Shown here: positions 49,146-58,114 of the stretch, piece after piece | Numbering within the stretch: position 1 is the first letter of the stretch | Layout: each line of letters begins with the position of its first letter | DNA from: Ignavibacteriota bacterium | GTDB taxonomy: Bacteria > Bacteroidota > Ignavibacteria > UBA10030 | DNA length: 58,114 nucleotides | Direction of reading: 5' to 3' | NCBI GenBank assembly: GCA_003142575.1 | Contig: PLMS01000047.1 | Span: 1 to 58,114 of the forward strand | Notes under the pieces: generated by a model | Seen by the model: the letters and a program-made list of their open reading frames with translations, nothing else | Told to the model about the DNA's origin: nothing | Databases searched by the model: none | Made by a program: the position numbers and the translations under genes

Positions 49146-51338
49146 TTACTTCGATTGAAGGACAAATACACCGCTCCAGTTATCGGACGGCGGCGTGATC
49201 TGATATAACTTCATCCGTTCAATATACAGTTGGCAGACAGAATCGTCTGGAACTTTCTCCATTGCGTGTTCCATGAACGCAATGCCCTCATCCCATCGGC
49301 GCTCTTGATATGCTTTGAGTCCTTGATCATAGATATCGAGAAAGTACTTCATCTTATCGTCTAGCGGTTTATTGGCGAGGTCTATGAGTTCGTAGATTTG
49401 CACGGGTTCGGATTTGCCTACGACTTGCACACGGTCAACCATGCGAGTGACCAAGCGTTTGCCGGTTTTTTTGTGGGTAAACTCTGAGATGAGAATACCG
49501 GTACCATATTGCTTATTCACTCCTTCAAGACGAGAGGCGAGATTGACCGGGTCTCCTGTGACCGTATAGTTTTTTTTCTGCTCGGATCCCATATTCCCGA
49601 CAATACATAATCCCGTATTCACACCTATACGCTGCTTGATTCCCACGCCGCCAATCTTGAATAACTGTGTTTGAAGTTTATCCAATTGTGATTGCATGTG
49701 CACGGCAGTAACGCAGGCATGGTATGCAGAATCGGAATCAGGCAGCGGTGCACCCCAGAATGCCATAATGGAATCGCCGATGAATTTGTCCACTGCACCG
49801 CCGTTTGCTAAAACGACATTCGTCATATCAGTGAAGTAGATATTGAGAAGTTTGACGAGAACATCCTCGCTCACTTTTTCCGAAATACTCGAGAAGCCTT
49901 TGATATCGGTAAAGAGGATCGTAATCTCATGTTTTTCACCGCCCAATCTTGCAAGGCTTGGATTATTAATAAGAATTCGGACAACATTGCTGTCGACATA
50001 TGTGCCGAACATGCTCGTAATCATCTTGCGCTGGCGGCCTTCTGTAGCTGCTTTGTAAGCAACGGTTGTAACAAAACAAATGAGAAGTGCGCTCAGCGGG
50101 GCTGCCATGTTCAACCAGAGATGTGCAGAATTGAAAGCGACAATAGCACTTGTCAAGAAGAGAAATGTCACGACAATAAGAACGAGAATCCCGATTTTCA
50201 TATGCCGTGTTTGCGTAACGAATCCAACGATAAGTGTGATAATCAGGAGAAGGAGGAATTGGATCCACGCAGGTGCCTGTGTAATGAATGAGTTTGTGAC
50301 TATCATATCATAGACATTTGCGTGCGTCATAAATCCAGCCGATGATTCTTCAAATGGAGTGGCATAGTAATCACCGATGGAACGAATTGTCGGACCTATG
50401 ATGCATACCTTTCCATTAAACTGTTCAAAGAATTTTTCATTTCGCTCCTTGGCGGCTGAAAGCACGTCATAAAAGGAAACCGACGGAAACAATTCGCTTT
50501 TGCCGATATAATTTATCAATACTTCGCCCCACAGACCGGTATGGATGACAAGTGAACCGGCATAGACGATCGTACCATCCTCTGTGTCTTCAAACCGTAC
50601 TTGGTTCGGTTTGATGTTGAGTGCTTTGAGTGCGAGTGCAAAACCGAGAGATGGATACAAGCGATCAGCGTATTCAATATAGAGCGGCATAGAGCGGATG
50701 ACACCGTCTAATTCATCCGGAATGAGCAATGCGTGACCCACTCCCGTTGAGACATTAGCCAACTCAGGAAATGGAAAATCGTTTATGAATGGTGCGCGTG
50801 GGAAATGATGTTGTTTCGGCGCAGGGACTCCAAATTTCCCAATCACATAATGTGCAGTGCTATCGACGTTTCTGAGGCTGACTTGTTCGCGTTCTGTCTT
50901 TGAGGGGATGAACGGACCAATGACCTGATAGGTGTTTTGTGTTTGCGACAAATATTGGACGAGGAGAGCGTCTTCTGTACTGTCGACATCCTGTTTAGCG
51001 GCAAGGAACACATCAAGCGCAACGGCTTTCGCACCCGAGTTGCTCAGGAGTGTCATCACTGCGCCGTACTGATCACGTGGAATCGGCCACCCGAGTTGCT
51101 TATCAGTGTAGTCGTCGATCTTAATCATCACGACATTCTCTGCGTTTGTACGAACACCACGGAACCGCATCAACATATCTAGGCTGCGCCGTTCCACAGA
51201 TTGGAAGATGTTTGTTCCTATCGTGTCGGGAATCAAGGATGTATGAAACAGAAGTTCGACGAGGAGTACAGTTGCCAGGGCAATGATAATGCCTGCGAAA
51301 CGTTTCAAATGGAATTTCTTTTCTTCAGCGGGTGTCAT
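49146..51338 (-). CDS. CHASE2-domain adenylate/guanylate cyclase
   Basis: A membrane class III cyclase of 730 residues. The start at 51338 has AAGGA eight nt upstream. Parts: membrane helix (about 14-35), periplasmic CHASE2 sensor (about 45-350, with FDTRGVRTNAENVVMIKIDD-type beginning, here RFRGVRTNAENVVMIKID), three helices (about 355-425), and a class III catalytic domain (about 475-650) with ITILFTDIKGFSSISEKV holding the first metal Asp, and AVDKFIGDSIMAFWGAP holding the second. The tail has TPR-like helices. It makes cAMP or cGMP upon an external signal. It converges with the tRNA gene. Confidence 0.92.
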   Translation of the reverse strand: MTPAEEKKFHLKRFAGIIIALATVLLVELLFHTSLIPDTIGTNIFQSVERRSLDMLMRFRGVRTNAENVVMIKIDDYTDKQLGWPIPRDQYGAVMTLLSNSGAKAVALDVFLAAKQDVDSTEDALLVQYLSQTQNTYQVIGPFIPSKTEREQVSLRNVDSTAHYVIGKFGVPAPKQHHFPRAPFINDFPFPELANVSTGVGHALLIPDELDGVIRSMPLYIEYADRLYPSLGFALALKALNIKPNQVRFEDTEDGTIVYAGSLVIHTGLWGEVLINYIGKSELFPSVSFYDVLSAAKERNEKFFEQFNGKVCIIGPTIRSIGDYYATPFEESSAGFMTHANVYDMIVTNSFITQAPAWIQFLLLLIITLIVGFVTQTRHMKIGILVLIVVTFLFLTSAIVAFNSAHLWLNMAAPLSALLICFVTTVAYKAATEGRQRKMITSMFGTYVDSNVVRILINNPSLARLGGEKHEITILFTDIKGFSSISEKVSEDVLVKLLNIYFTDMTNVVLANGGAVDKFIGDSIMAFWGAPLPDSDSAYHACVTAVHMQSQLDKLQTQLFKIGGVGIKQRIGVNTGLCIVGNMGSEQKKNYTVTGDPVNLASRLEGVNKQYGTGILISEFTHKKTGKRLVTRMVDRVQVVGKSEPVQIYELIDLANKPLDDKMKYFLDIYDQGLKAYQERRWDEGIAFMEHAMEKVPDDSVCQLYIERMKLYQITPPSDNWSGVFVLQSK

Positions 51339-51527
51339 GACATTCATCCTTGGTGTGGTGAAGTAAAGATAAAGAACAGACGGCAAAACTGGTGCTAATC
51401 TAACAAGGAGGTATGCCAAATGCAAGGATACCTTGTCGTTCGGCGAAAATATTGTGATATTATATATTGACAAAGGTGCAAATTCTTGTTATGATTTTAC
51501 AGCTATCCCATTCATACTGGAAAACAT

Positions 51528-52124
51528 ATGAACCTGTTCAAAATTTTTGCCATTCTCCTCTTTTCAATGCTTATTTTACCAACGTGGAACACTGCCGAAG
51601 CGAGCTTGATTTTCAGATCCGATACATTAAGTATTGGAGATGAAGCGCCCCAGTTTGTGATGCGCAATCTTATAACAAATACAGGTGTCTTTCTTCGTGA
51701 TTTTACGGGTAAGACGCTGCGAGAACCATGGAAGAAAAAAGAACGGCAAGTGGTTGTTTTGAGTTTCTGGGCAACATGGTGTCAGCCCTGCAAGAATGAA
51801 ATCCCAATTCTTACAAAGCTTGCAGCTGATTATAAAGATCAAAATGTGAAATTCTTTCTTGTCAATACTATGGAGAAAGCTGAATCGATTGAAGACTCAG
51901 TACGCGATATGTATAAGAATCGCGGCTATACATTACCATGTTTAGTGGATCCATCGGGCAGATATGCAAGTCTGTATTCCGTCCATGGGTTACCGGTCTT
52001 GGTGGTGATTGATAAATTTGGGATTGTGCGCAAAATCAATCACGGCTACCATGAAAATTTTCAAATTGAACTGGAAAAATTGATAAAGGAGCTCCTGAAA
52101 GAAGAAGAACCCGCAAAGAAGTAG
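51528..52124 (+). CDS. TlpA/ResA-like thioredoxin-fold protein
   Basis: 198 residues with a signal peptide (MNLFKIFAILLFSMLILP) and an AhpC/TSA-Redoxin type thioredoxin fold. The redox motif is CxxC in LSFWATWCQPCKNEIPIL; the cis-Pro is in HGLPVLVVIDKFG. It probably acts in the periplasm, reducing disulfides, for example for cytochrome c maturation. It is transcribed alone in front of two CsgG-like genes. Confidence 0.88.
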   Translation: MNLFKIFAILLFSMLILPTWNTAEASLIFRSDTLSIGDEAPQFVMRNLITNTGVFLRDFTGKTLREPWKKKERQVVVLSFWATWCQPCKNEIPILTKLAADYKDQNVKFFLVNTMEKAESIEDSVRDMYKNRGYTLPCLVDPSGRYASLYSVHGLPVLVVIDKFGIVRKINHGYHENFQIELEKLIKELLKEEEPAKK

Positions 52125-52244
52125 GGGGCAAAGATTCTTACGTATATTCTCAAAAAATACAATGATGTGAACATCGAAATGACTGAAATTGTGTATGGTT
52201 CTTCATTTCGCATATTGAAGAACCGTTAAACTGTGAGGTGTTTG

Positions 52245-52745
52245 ATGTGGCAAAGGCTACTATGGTGTGTCAGTAGTATTCTTCTTCTTATCGGCTGCAG
52301 TTCAACAGAAAAAATTTCCCCTCCGTCACCTATCCTTTGCAGTATTCTTTCACTCGAATCACGCGCCGGTATGAAGGCAGGCGAAGCTGAGAGTGTAACA
52401 GATATGTTTTCATCCGCATTGCAGAATACCGGACGATTCACTGTAGTCGAGCGGAATAAATTGAACGCTGTGTTGCAGGAACAAGGATTCCAAGCAACTC
52501 AAAACGGGGAAGATGCAGTGAAAGCAGGGAAAATACTTTCTGTACGAAAAATGTTCTCGGGTTCCATCGGTATGTTGGGAAAGAAGTACGTCGTGAATCT
52601 AAAAATGATCGATGTGGAATCTTCACGGGTAGAGTATGCTCACATATGGACGTATGATGACGATCTGGAAGATATTGGTGAGAAGTTCTTGCCGAAGTTA
52701 GTTCAGGAATTTATAAAGAGTCTCGATGGCACGCTGAAGAAATAA
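52245..52745 (+). CDS. CsgG/LpoB-like lipoprotein
   Basis: 166 residues; the ATG at 52245 (GAGGTG four nt before) starts a lipoprotein signal ending in LLLIGC. The mature part follows the CsgG/LpoB fold: SILSLESRAGMKAGEAESV, FTVVERNKLNAVLQEQGFQ, MFSGSIGMLGKKYVVNLKMI and a last helix. These proteins form outer-membrane pores (CsgG) or activate cell-wall synthases (LpoB). The small size and lack of a pore insert favour an LpoB-type assembly or unknown role. A paralog follows directly. Confidence 0.8.
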   Translation: MWQRLLWCVSSILLLIGCSSTEKISPPSPILCSILSLESRAGMKAGEAESVTDMFSSALQNTGRFTVVERNKLNAVLQEQGFQATQNGEDAVKAGKILSVRKMFSGSIGMLGKKYVVNLKMIDVESSRVEYAHIWTYDDDLEDIGEKFLPKLVQEFIKSLDGTLKK

Positions 52746-52800
52746 CTGCCGGACGCAAGAGATCAGCGGAATTTAAAATATTTTTATGCAGGAGGTTCAC

Positions 52801-53502
52801 ATGTGTTTACATCTATTCCTACATCCTTCCCTTATCCGTTTCGTTTTACTTCTATTCCTGATTTCGATTGTGGCTCCTGCCGCATTGAGTCAGGACAATA
52901 AACTTCAGAAGAAGAAAATAAATCTTGCTGTTCTGGAGTTCGAGGCGCGCGGCGGTGTATCGAAGGAAGATGCAGCATCGCTGTCAGATGCCTTCCAGGG
53001 ACAGATCATTGAAACAGGTGAATTTATTGTCGTTGACCGCAACCGGATCAAGTCTATTCTCCAAGAGCAAGGATTTCAGCAATCGGAAGCATGCTCACAA
53101 GTGGAATGTATTGTGGAAGTTGGAAAAATTTTGAAAGTGGAAAAAATGTTTGCTGGAACGATCGGGAAAGTCGGGAAAATCTATACCATAAATATACAAG
53201 TGATCGATATTGCCACAGCACAGATTAATCAAAATAAGAGCCGCCGACATTCTGGTGATATTGAAGATTTGCTGACGGATATCATTCCTGAGTTAGCCGC
53301 TGAGATGGCGAAGGAACTAACCGGCAAAGACGTAAAAGTGTCAACCGGTACAACAGGCGGTTCGTCTTCGTGGATATGGTACACGCTTGGAGGAGTTGTG
53401 GTGCTCGGCGGTGGTGCGGCTGTTTTATTATCGCAAAAGAAAGATAACAGCAGCAGCCAGTCACAAACACAGCAATTGCCAGAAGCTCCAGGTTTACCGT
53501 AG
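52801..53502 (+). CDS. CsgG/LpoB-like protein with C-terminal membrane segment
   Basis: 233 residues starting at 52801 with AGGAGG upstream. A signal segment (FVLLLFLISIVAPAALS) is followed by the same fold as the previous gene (VVDRNRIKSILQEQGFQQ, MFAGTIGKVGKIYTINIQVI), then a Thr/Gly/Ser linker and a second hydrophobic helix (WYTLGGVVVLGGGAAVLL) with a polar tail. The two neighbours arose by duplication. The extra helix would hold the protein in a membrane facing the periplasm. Confidence 0.8.
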   Translation: MCLHLFLHPSLIRFVLLLFLISIVAPAALSQDNKLQKKKINLAVLEFEARGGVSKEDAASLSDAFQGQIIETGEFIVVDRNRIKSILQEQGFQQSEACSQVECIVEVGKILKVEKMFAGTIGKVGKIYTINIQVIDIATAQINQNKSRRHSGDIEDLLTDIIPELAAEMAKELTGKDVKVSTGTTGGSSSWIWYTLGGVVVLGGGAAVLLSQKKDNSSSQSQTQQLPEAPGLP

Positions 53503-53604
53503 ACATAGAACTCTGAGAAGTTGCTCACCATGGTCAACTGCACAATTAATCTTTGCAAGTGTACCAAGGATAAGAGAAATTTGAACATCATAATGAGGCA
53601 CACG

Positions 53605-56600
53605 ATGAAGAATTTGATAAAAACGATTGACCATCATTGTTTGCATGGCTTTCACAGCTTCAACAGTAAACAAGCGAGAGGCACACACCATCTTTTAAAT
53701 ACGATTTTCCCACAGTGGAGTTTTATTGTATTGTTGTTACTGTCGCTCGTACCAATATTTTCTCTTGTTGCCCAGAATCAGAAAGCAATAAAAGCTCTCC
53801 TGCAAGAGGATAAAATTTATTACACGCCTCAATTGGCAGGTTCGAGTCCGGTGATGAAGCAACCAATCGTTGGAAATCCCAGTGTACAAGGAAGGAGGGA
53901 ATTATCTACCGATTTGGATTTGCGGTCCTTTAAAAGGTCGTCATCTGCTTTATCAAAGCCACAACTGATGGCAAAAATCAATTCTGCAAAACAAATGTTG
54001 ACTGATGTGTCTATTTACGCTGGAACTGCAGATCAACGATCGCCTCAGATTGTTTCTGATGGCAGTGGAATGTATGTCGTATTTGAAAATTATGATATAG
54101 TGGGAGGCACTTATCCATATGGTAGTGTCGATATGTATAAATCAGTAGATGGAGGACAGGTCTGGAATTATTGGAACTCTGTTTCCAGTACTTCATATCA
54201 TTTGTATTCACCTCAGATTGTGCTTGTAGGAAGCGATGTCGTAGTCTCATACCAACGCAATGGCGCGCTACGGACGTACCGCTTTGATCCGGCTGTTGAA
54301 AAGTTAAATCCGGACGTACCTGTTCCTGTTGTAAGCACAACCGAATATGTTGTAGATCATAAAATGGTCACAGATGCTCAGAAGTATATTGGAACGTCCT
54401 ATCTTTACATGGCTATTCTCTTCAAACAAGCAGATGGAAAAAATAAGGTATTATTTACTATTTCCAAGGATACAGCTCGGACATGGCAAGCATTTGATTC
54501 CTTAGGACTTTCACAATCAGAGCTTAATGCATCATCCATCGGACTCGACTATAGCTCAAGTGGACTGTATATTGCATATTTAGGAACTAATACGAATGCA
54601 GGTTCTATCGTATTGCGAAAATCTGTATCCTACGGCTCATCGTGGACCTCTGAAACAATTTTACCGATGAATGCATATGGTGGTATGAATAAAAAAATTG
54701 GTCCGATGGTAGCGGCAACAGGACAACGCATCGCTGTAATATATCAATATGACTATAAAGGAGATGCAACAGATTGGAAGACGGGATCTGATTTTGATGT
54801 GTACGCGGATGTTTCGGATGATGGAGGTGCAACATGGCAGGAGCGTGTGGTGAGTTGGTGGACTGGAGTTGATGAGATTTTACCTAATGTCACGAGCGAC
54901 TATGACGGCAATTTTTACGTGTCTTTCCTACAGAATGGAAAAACACGGATCAGTATGGCGGGATCAGAGTTTGCTTTCGGATATTCAGATAGCTCTTCAA
55001 CTGCGAATGTAAGCATGGACGATTTCCCTTCTATTTATGGCAGCACCGTTTCTGGTACTCATACGGCATATTCCACCTGGACAGAGTTATCGAACGGGCT
55101 GGATATCTATGGCGCCGCAACTGTACTCAAAATACCTCCATTATCTCCAGCAAATCTTGTCGCTTCGGTCGTATCATCAACACAGATTAAGCTTTCTTGG
55201 AGCGATAATTCGACGGATGAAACAGGGTTTGTCATTTATTATCGGCAGACGGGAACAGGAGCTGTTTTTGCACAACAAGGAGTTGTTGGTGCAGGAGTAA
55301 CATCGTCTTCAGTCACTGGATTATCATCTTCAACAGGATATGATTTCTATGTACGTGCTTTTAATGCAAACGGACTTTCGCTCAGAACAAATATTGTGAG
55401 TGCAACAACGCAAAGCGGCGGCACTACAATTCCCACAATCACTTCATTCACCCCAACCTCCGGACCTATTGGTACCACAGTCACCATTGCCGGTACAAAC
55501 TTCGATCCAACCGCAGCAAACAACGTCGTTTACTTCGGAGCGGTGATGACGCCGGTTATTTCGTCCAGTTCGACATCGCTCAAGGTGACAGTACCTGTAG
55601 GGGCAACATATCAACCAATTACGATAACGGTAAATGGCTTGACTGCATACTCAAATGCGCCGTTCATTGTTACGTTCGTTGGCGGAGGGGCAATCACCAG
55701 CAATTCATTCTCCACGAAAGTAGATTTTACAACTGGGTCATATCCCTTTAGCGTCGCCATTGGAGATGTCGATGGCGATGGAAAACCGGATCTTGTTGTG
55801 ACAAATGCCGTTAGCAATTCAGTTTCGGTCTTTCGGAACACGGGTACAAGTGGGACTATCTCGTTTGCGGCGAAAGTGGATTTTACGACAGGGTTAATGC
55901 CCTTTGGTATCGCTATTGTTGATGCAGATGGCGATGGGAAGCTCGATCTTGTTGTGGCAAATTACAATAGCAATACTATTTCGGTCTTTCGGAACACGAG
56001 TACAAGTGGGACTATTTCGTTTGCTACGAAAGTGGATTTTACGACGGGGTTAAATCCCTCGAGTGTCGCCATTGGTGATGTAGATGGCGATGGGAAGCCC
56101 GATCTTGTTGTGGCGAATTACGGTAGCAATACAGTTTCGGTCTTTCGGAACACCAGCGCAATTGGGAGTGTTTCATTTGCTGCGAAGGTGGATTTTACAA
56201 CAGGGTTAGAACCCCAAAGTGTCGCCGTTGGTGATGTAGATGGCGATGGGAAGCCCGATCTTGCTGTGGTAGATAGTAGCAGTACAGTTTCGGTCTTTCG
56301 GAACACCAGCGCAATTGGGAGTGTTTCATTTGCTGCGAGTGTTGATTTTACAACAGGGTTAGGACCATCGGGTGTCACCATTGGCGATATAGATGGCGAT
56401 GGGAGGCCAGATCTTGCTGTGGCAAATTACAATAGCAGTACAATTTCGGTCTTTCGGAACACCGGTACAAGTGGGACTATCTCGTTTGCTGCGAAGGTGG
56501 ATTTTACGACGGGGTTAAATCCCTCGAGTGTCGCCATTGGTGATGTAGATGGCGATGGGAAGCTCGATTTTGCAGTGGCGAATTACAATAGCAGTACAAT

Positions 56601-58114
56601 TTCGGTCTTTCGGAATACCGGTACAAATGGGAGTGTCTCCTTTGCAGACAAGATTGATTTCACAACAGGCACAGAACCTTTTATTGTTGCCATTGGTGAT
56701 GTAGATGGCGATGGGAAGCCCGATTTTGCTGTGGTGAATTTCGGTAGTAGTACAGTTTCGGTCTTTCGGAATACGATATTAGTAGATAATACTCCTCCAA
56801 CCTTTACTGTCAGTCCCTATACTACCGGCACACCGGTACTTGTGGATGCTAACGGTCTGGTCAGTTCGTCACCGCAAGTGAGTGCTTCAGCATCTGATGC
56901 AGGATCAGGAATTTCGCGGATGCAGGTTGCTTATCGAAATACATCAGAACAGAGTTGGTCGTACTCGCAATTCGTGTCTGCGACTTCAATCAGTTTTTCG
57001 ATTCCAACAAATAAATTTATCTATAACACCAAACCTATCGGCGTGAATTACCGCGTTGGCGCCTGGGATAATGCAGGAAATGTGACATGGTCTCCGTATA
57101 ATTCCATCGATGTGCAATTAGACCCGCAGGCCACCGATAAATCGTTTGATATGCCGGCAGCCTCGCAGCTAAGCAATAAAACAACTGCATATCGAATGAT
57201 CTCCGTACCGTATGATCTAGGTCCAACAAATCAACAGCCAAATAAACTGTTAAGCAACTTTGGGTCTCACACAGATAATAATGTCTCCTATGCTCGGTGG
57301 CGTTTCCAACGGTACGTCAATGGACAATATCAGGATTATGATCAATTTAGTCAGACAAATGCAGTTATTCCCGGTGCGGCATTTTTCTTTATTGTCAGAG
57401 ATCAAGGCTCGCAGATTGTTGTTCAGGGGGCAAGTGTTGTCCGATCGGATGTTATGTATAACACCGGTATTTCATTGCAAAGCGGATGGAATCTTGTCGG
57501 GAATCCATTCAATATCCCGTATCCGATTGATAGTCTCGTGTTTTATGCCACTGCCTCAACCGTGCCTCAGCCTATACGCCAGCATGCATATTACAGCGGC
57601 ACTGGTCCAATCGGCGGCTGGGATACAACTTCTGCATCTGTTAGCCAAATACAGCCGTGGTCAGGAATAGCAGCGTATGTGAACAGTGCGGGAACATTAA
57701 AATTTCCTTCGGCGGGTCAGCGCAGCGGGTTGCCGAAGACGAACCGTGTATCCTCTGTTCCGCCAATTGAAAAAGAGACTGCCGGGAATTGGACCGTTGC
57801 TGTCAATGCATATCGTGCTGATATTGATATGCGCTGTGACGGGAGTTCTCTTGGCATGGCACAAGGAGCCAATGAAGGTGATGATCCGTATGATTCATAC
57901 ATTCCACCGATTGTTGGTGACAAAAATGTTGCCGTCTACTTCAAGAATGCCGATGGTGCGATGATGCGTGACATCCGTCCACTGAACGAGGACGGCGATG
58001 TGTGGGAAATGCGCGTCGTGACCGGTGATGCCGGAGCGAATGTAAAATTAACTTTAGGTGATCATCTCAGTCTACCCAATCCGGCATTCGAAGCGTATCT
58101 CATCGATATCGATG
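53605..58114 (+). CDS. Giant secreted multi-domain protein (3' partial)
   Basis: Open from ATG 53605 (GAGG before it) to the window end, at least 1503 residues. A long basic N-region leads into a hydrophobic signal (residues 40-56, FIVLLLLSLVPIFSLVAQ). Then: sialidase/BNR-like propeller region (about 130-500, repeated S-x-D-G-G/D-x-W), FN3 domain (about 511-600, PANLVASVVSSTQIKLSW), IPT/TIG domain (about 610-690, ITSFTPTSGPIGTTVTIAG), seven FG-GAP/VCBS repeats (about 704-1057), and a Bacteroidota-type region leading towards a C-terminal sorting domain that would lie beyond the edge. It is likely an adhesin or cell-surface binding protein exported by T9SS. Confidence 0.85.
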   Translation, partial: MKNLIKTIDHHCLHGFHSFNSKQARGTHHLLNTIFPQWSFIVLLLLSLVPIFSLVAQNQKAIKALLQEDKIYYTPQLAGSSPVMKQPIVGNPSVQGRRELSTDLDLRSFKRSSSALSKPQLMAKINSAKQMLTDVSIYAGTADQRSPQIVSDGSGMYVVFENYDIVGGTYPYGSVDMYKSVDGGQVWNYWNSVSSTSYHLYSPQIVLVGSDVVVSYQRNGALRTYRFDPAVEKLNPDVPVPVVSTTEYVVDHKMVTDAQKYIGTSYLYMAILFKQADGKNKVLFTISKDTARTWQAFDSLGLSQSELNASSIGLDYSSSGLYIAYLGTNTNAGSIVLRKSVSYGSSWTSETILPMNAYGGMNKKIGPMVAATGQRIAVIYQYDYKGDATDWKTGSDFDVYADVSDDGGATWQERVVSWWTGVDEILPNVTSDYDGNFYVSFLQNGKTRISMAGSEFAFGYSDSSSTANVSMDDFPSIYGSTVSGTHTAYSTWTELSNGLDIYGAATVLKIPPLSPANLVASVVSSTQIKLSWSDNSTDETGFVIYYRQTGTGAVFAQQGVVGAGVTSSSVTGLSSSTGYDFYVRAFNANGLSLRTNIVSATTQSGGTTIPTITSFTPTSGPIGTTVTIAGTNFDPTAANNVVYFGAVMTPVISSSSTSLKVTVPVGATYQPITITVNGLTAYSNAPFIVTFVGGGAITSNSFSTKVDFTTGSYPFSVAIGDVDGDGKPDLVVTNAVSNSVSVFRNTGTSGTISFAAKVDFTTGLMPFGIAIVDADGDGKLDLVVANYNSNTISVFRNTSTSGTISFATKVDFTTGLNPSSVAIGDVDGDGKPDLVVANYGSNTVSVFRNTSAIGSVSFAAKVDFTTGLEPQSVAVGDVDGDGKPDLAVVDSSSTVSVFRNTSAIGSVSFAASVDFTTGLGPSGVTIGDIDGDGRPDLAVANYNSSTISVFRNTGTSGTISFAAKVDFTTGLNPSSVAIGDVDGDGKLDFAVANYNSSTISVFRNTGTNGSVSFADKIDFTTGTEPFIVAIGDVDGDGKPDFAVVNFGSSTVSVFRNTILVDNTPPTFTVSPYTTGTPVLVDANGLVSSSPQVSASASDAGSGISRMQVAYRNTSEQSWSYSQFVSATSISFSIPTNKFIYNTKPIGVNYRVGAWDNAGNVTWSPYNSIDVQLDPQATDKSFDMPAASQLSNKTTAYRMISVPYDLGPTNQQPNKLLSNFGSHTDNNVSYARWRFQRYVNGQYQDYDQFSQTNAVIPGAAFFFIVRDQGSQIVVQGASVVRSDVMYNTGISLQSGWNLVGNPFNIPYPIDSLVFYATASTVPQPIRQHAYYSGTGPIGGWDTTSASVSQIQPWSGIAAYVNSAGTLKFPSAGQRSGLPKTNRVSSVPPIEKETAGNWTVAVNAYRADIDMRCDGSSLGMAQGANEGDDPYDSYIPPIVGDKNVAVYFKNADGAMMRDIRPLNEDGDVWEMRVVTGDAGANVKLTLGDHLSLPNPAFEAYLIDID
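55717..56775 (+). repeat. Seven in-frame FG-GAP/VCBS repeats
   Basis: Seven units of about 50 residues of the form KVDFTTGLNPSSVAIGDVDG, then DGKPDLVVANY and SVSVFRNT. Each holds a calcium-binding D-x-D-G-D-G loop. Several DNA blocks are identical between units. Seven units are the number needed to close one beta-propeller. Confidence 0.88.

Overview
The window looks like a piece of a chromosome from the FCB group, most likely an Ignavibacteria/Bacteroidota-type bacterium. This is inferred mainly from the secreted protein at 8887-11133, which ends in a typical type IX secretion sorting domain (SQNYPNPFNPTT followed by YDMLGREVATLV), and from the Exb/TonB cluster. Many start sites have AAGGAG-like ribosome binding sites, and several promoters resemble the sigma-70 consensus.

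Layout. 1-5.3 kb: TonB energy-coupling operon (ExbB, two ExbD, TonB), then a small membrane protein, a phosphate-binding-like lipoprotein and a TPR protein with a 1-nt frameshift near its end. 5.4-11.1 kb: a lipoprotein, a decayed amino-acid permease, a TerC-family protein, a cold-shock protein with a long leader, and the T9SS-secreted protein. 11.4-13.7 kb: an intact glucuronate isomerase (uxaC) between relics of a KduD-like dehydrogenase and a KdgK-like PfkB kinase, with a DUF559 relic further upstream, so a hexuronate operon is decaying. 13.9-19.6 kb: two hybrid sensor kinases and a HerA-like ATPase. 19.67-21.75 kb: cysE-cysK behind a palindrome, a cysteine-rich leader peptide and an intrinsic terminator, which looks like a cysteine attenuator. 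22-29.6 kb: acyl-CoA synthetase, secreted Xaa-Pro aminopeptidase, GAF-GGDEF protein, a CBS/deaminase/cytosine deaminase operon, and a metallophosphoesterase. 29.8-31.9 kb: two accessory genes and a palindrome cluster.

31.9-49.1 kb is a 17.1-kb integrative element in a CAU-anticodon tRNA gene (probably tRNA-Ile2). A 39-nt copy of the tRNA 5' half marks the left end, and the whole tRNA is rebuilt at the right end. On the minus strand it carries a tyrosine integrase, an excisionase-like protein, two zinc-ribbon proteins, an OB-like protein, a Mu Gam-like protein, DUF932, a RadC-type protein and a Cas4/RecB-like nuclease. On the plus strand the cargo has two divergent uracil-DNA-glycosylase-superfamily proteins, one behind a leader with mutually exclusive hairpins. 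Next come a PD-(D/E)XK nuclease of the PGN_0703 type plus a decayed second copy, several secreted proteins and a near-perfect TPR array. At the right end, on the minus strand, are a clamp-loader delta'-like ATPase and a translationally coupled partner that looks like an ATPase with a lost P-loop. The glycosylase/nuclease block and the ATPase pair are the best candidates for an undescribed, perhaps anti-phage, system.

49.1-58.1 kb is backbone again: CHASE2 adenylate cyclase, TlpA-like thioredoxin, two CsgG/LpoB-like secreted paralogs, and a very large secreted protein (cut by the window end) with a sialidase-like region, FN3, IPT/TIG and seven FG-GAP repeats.
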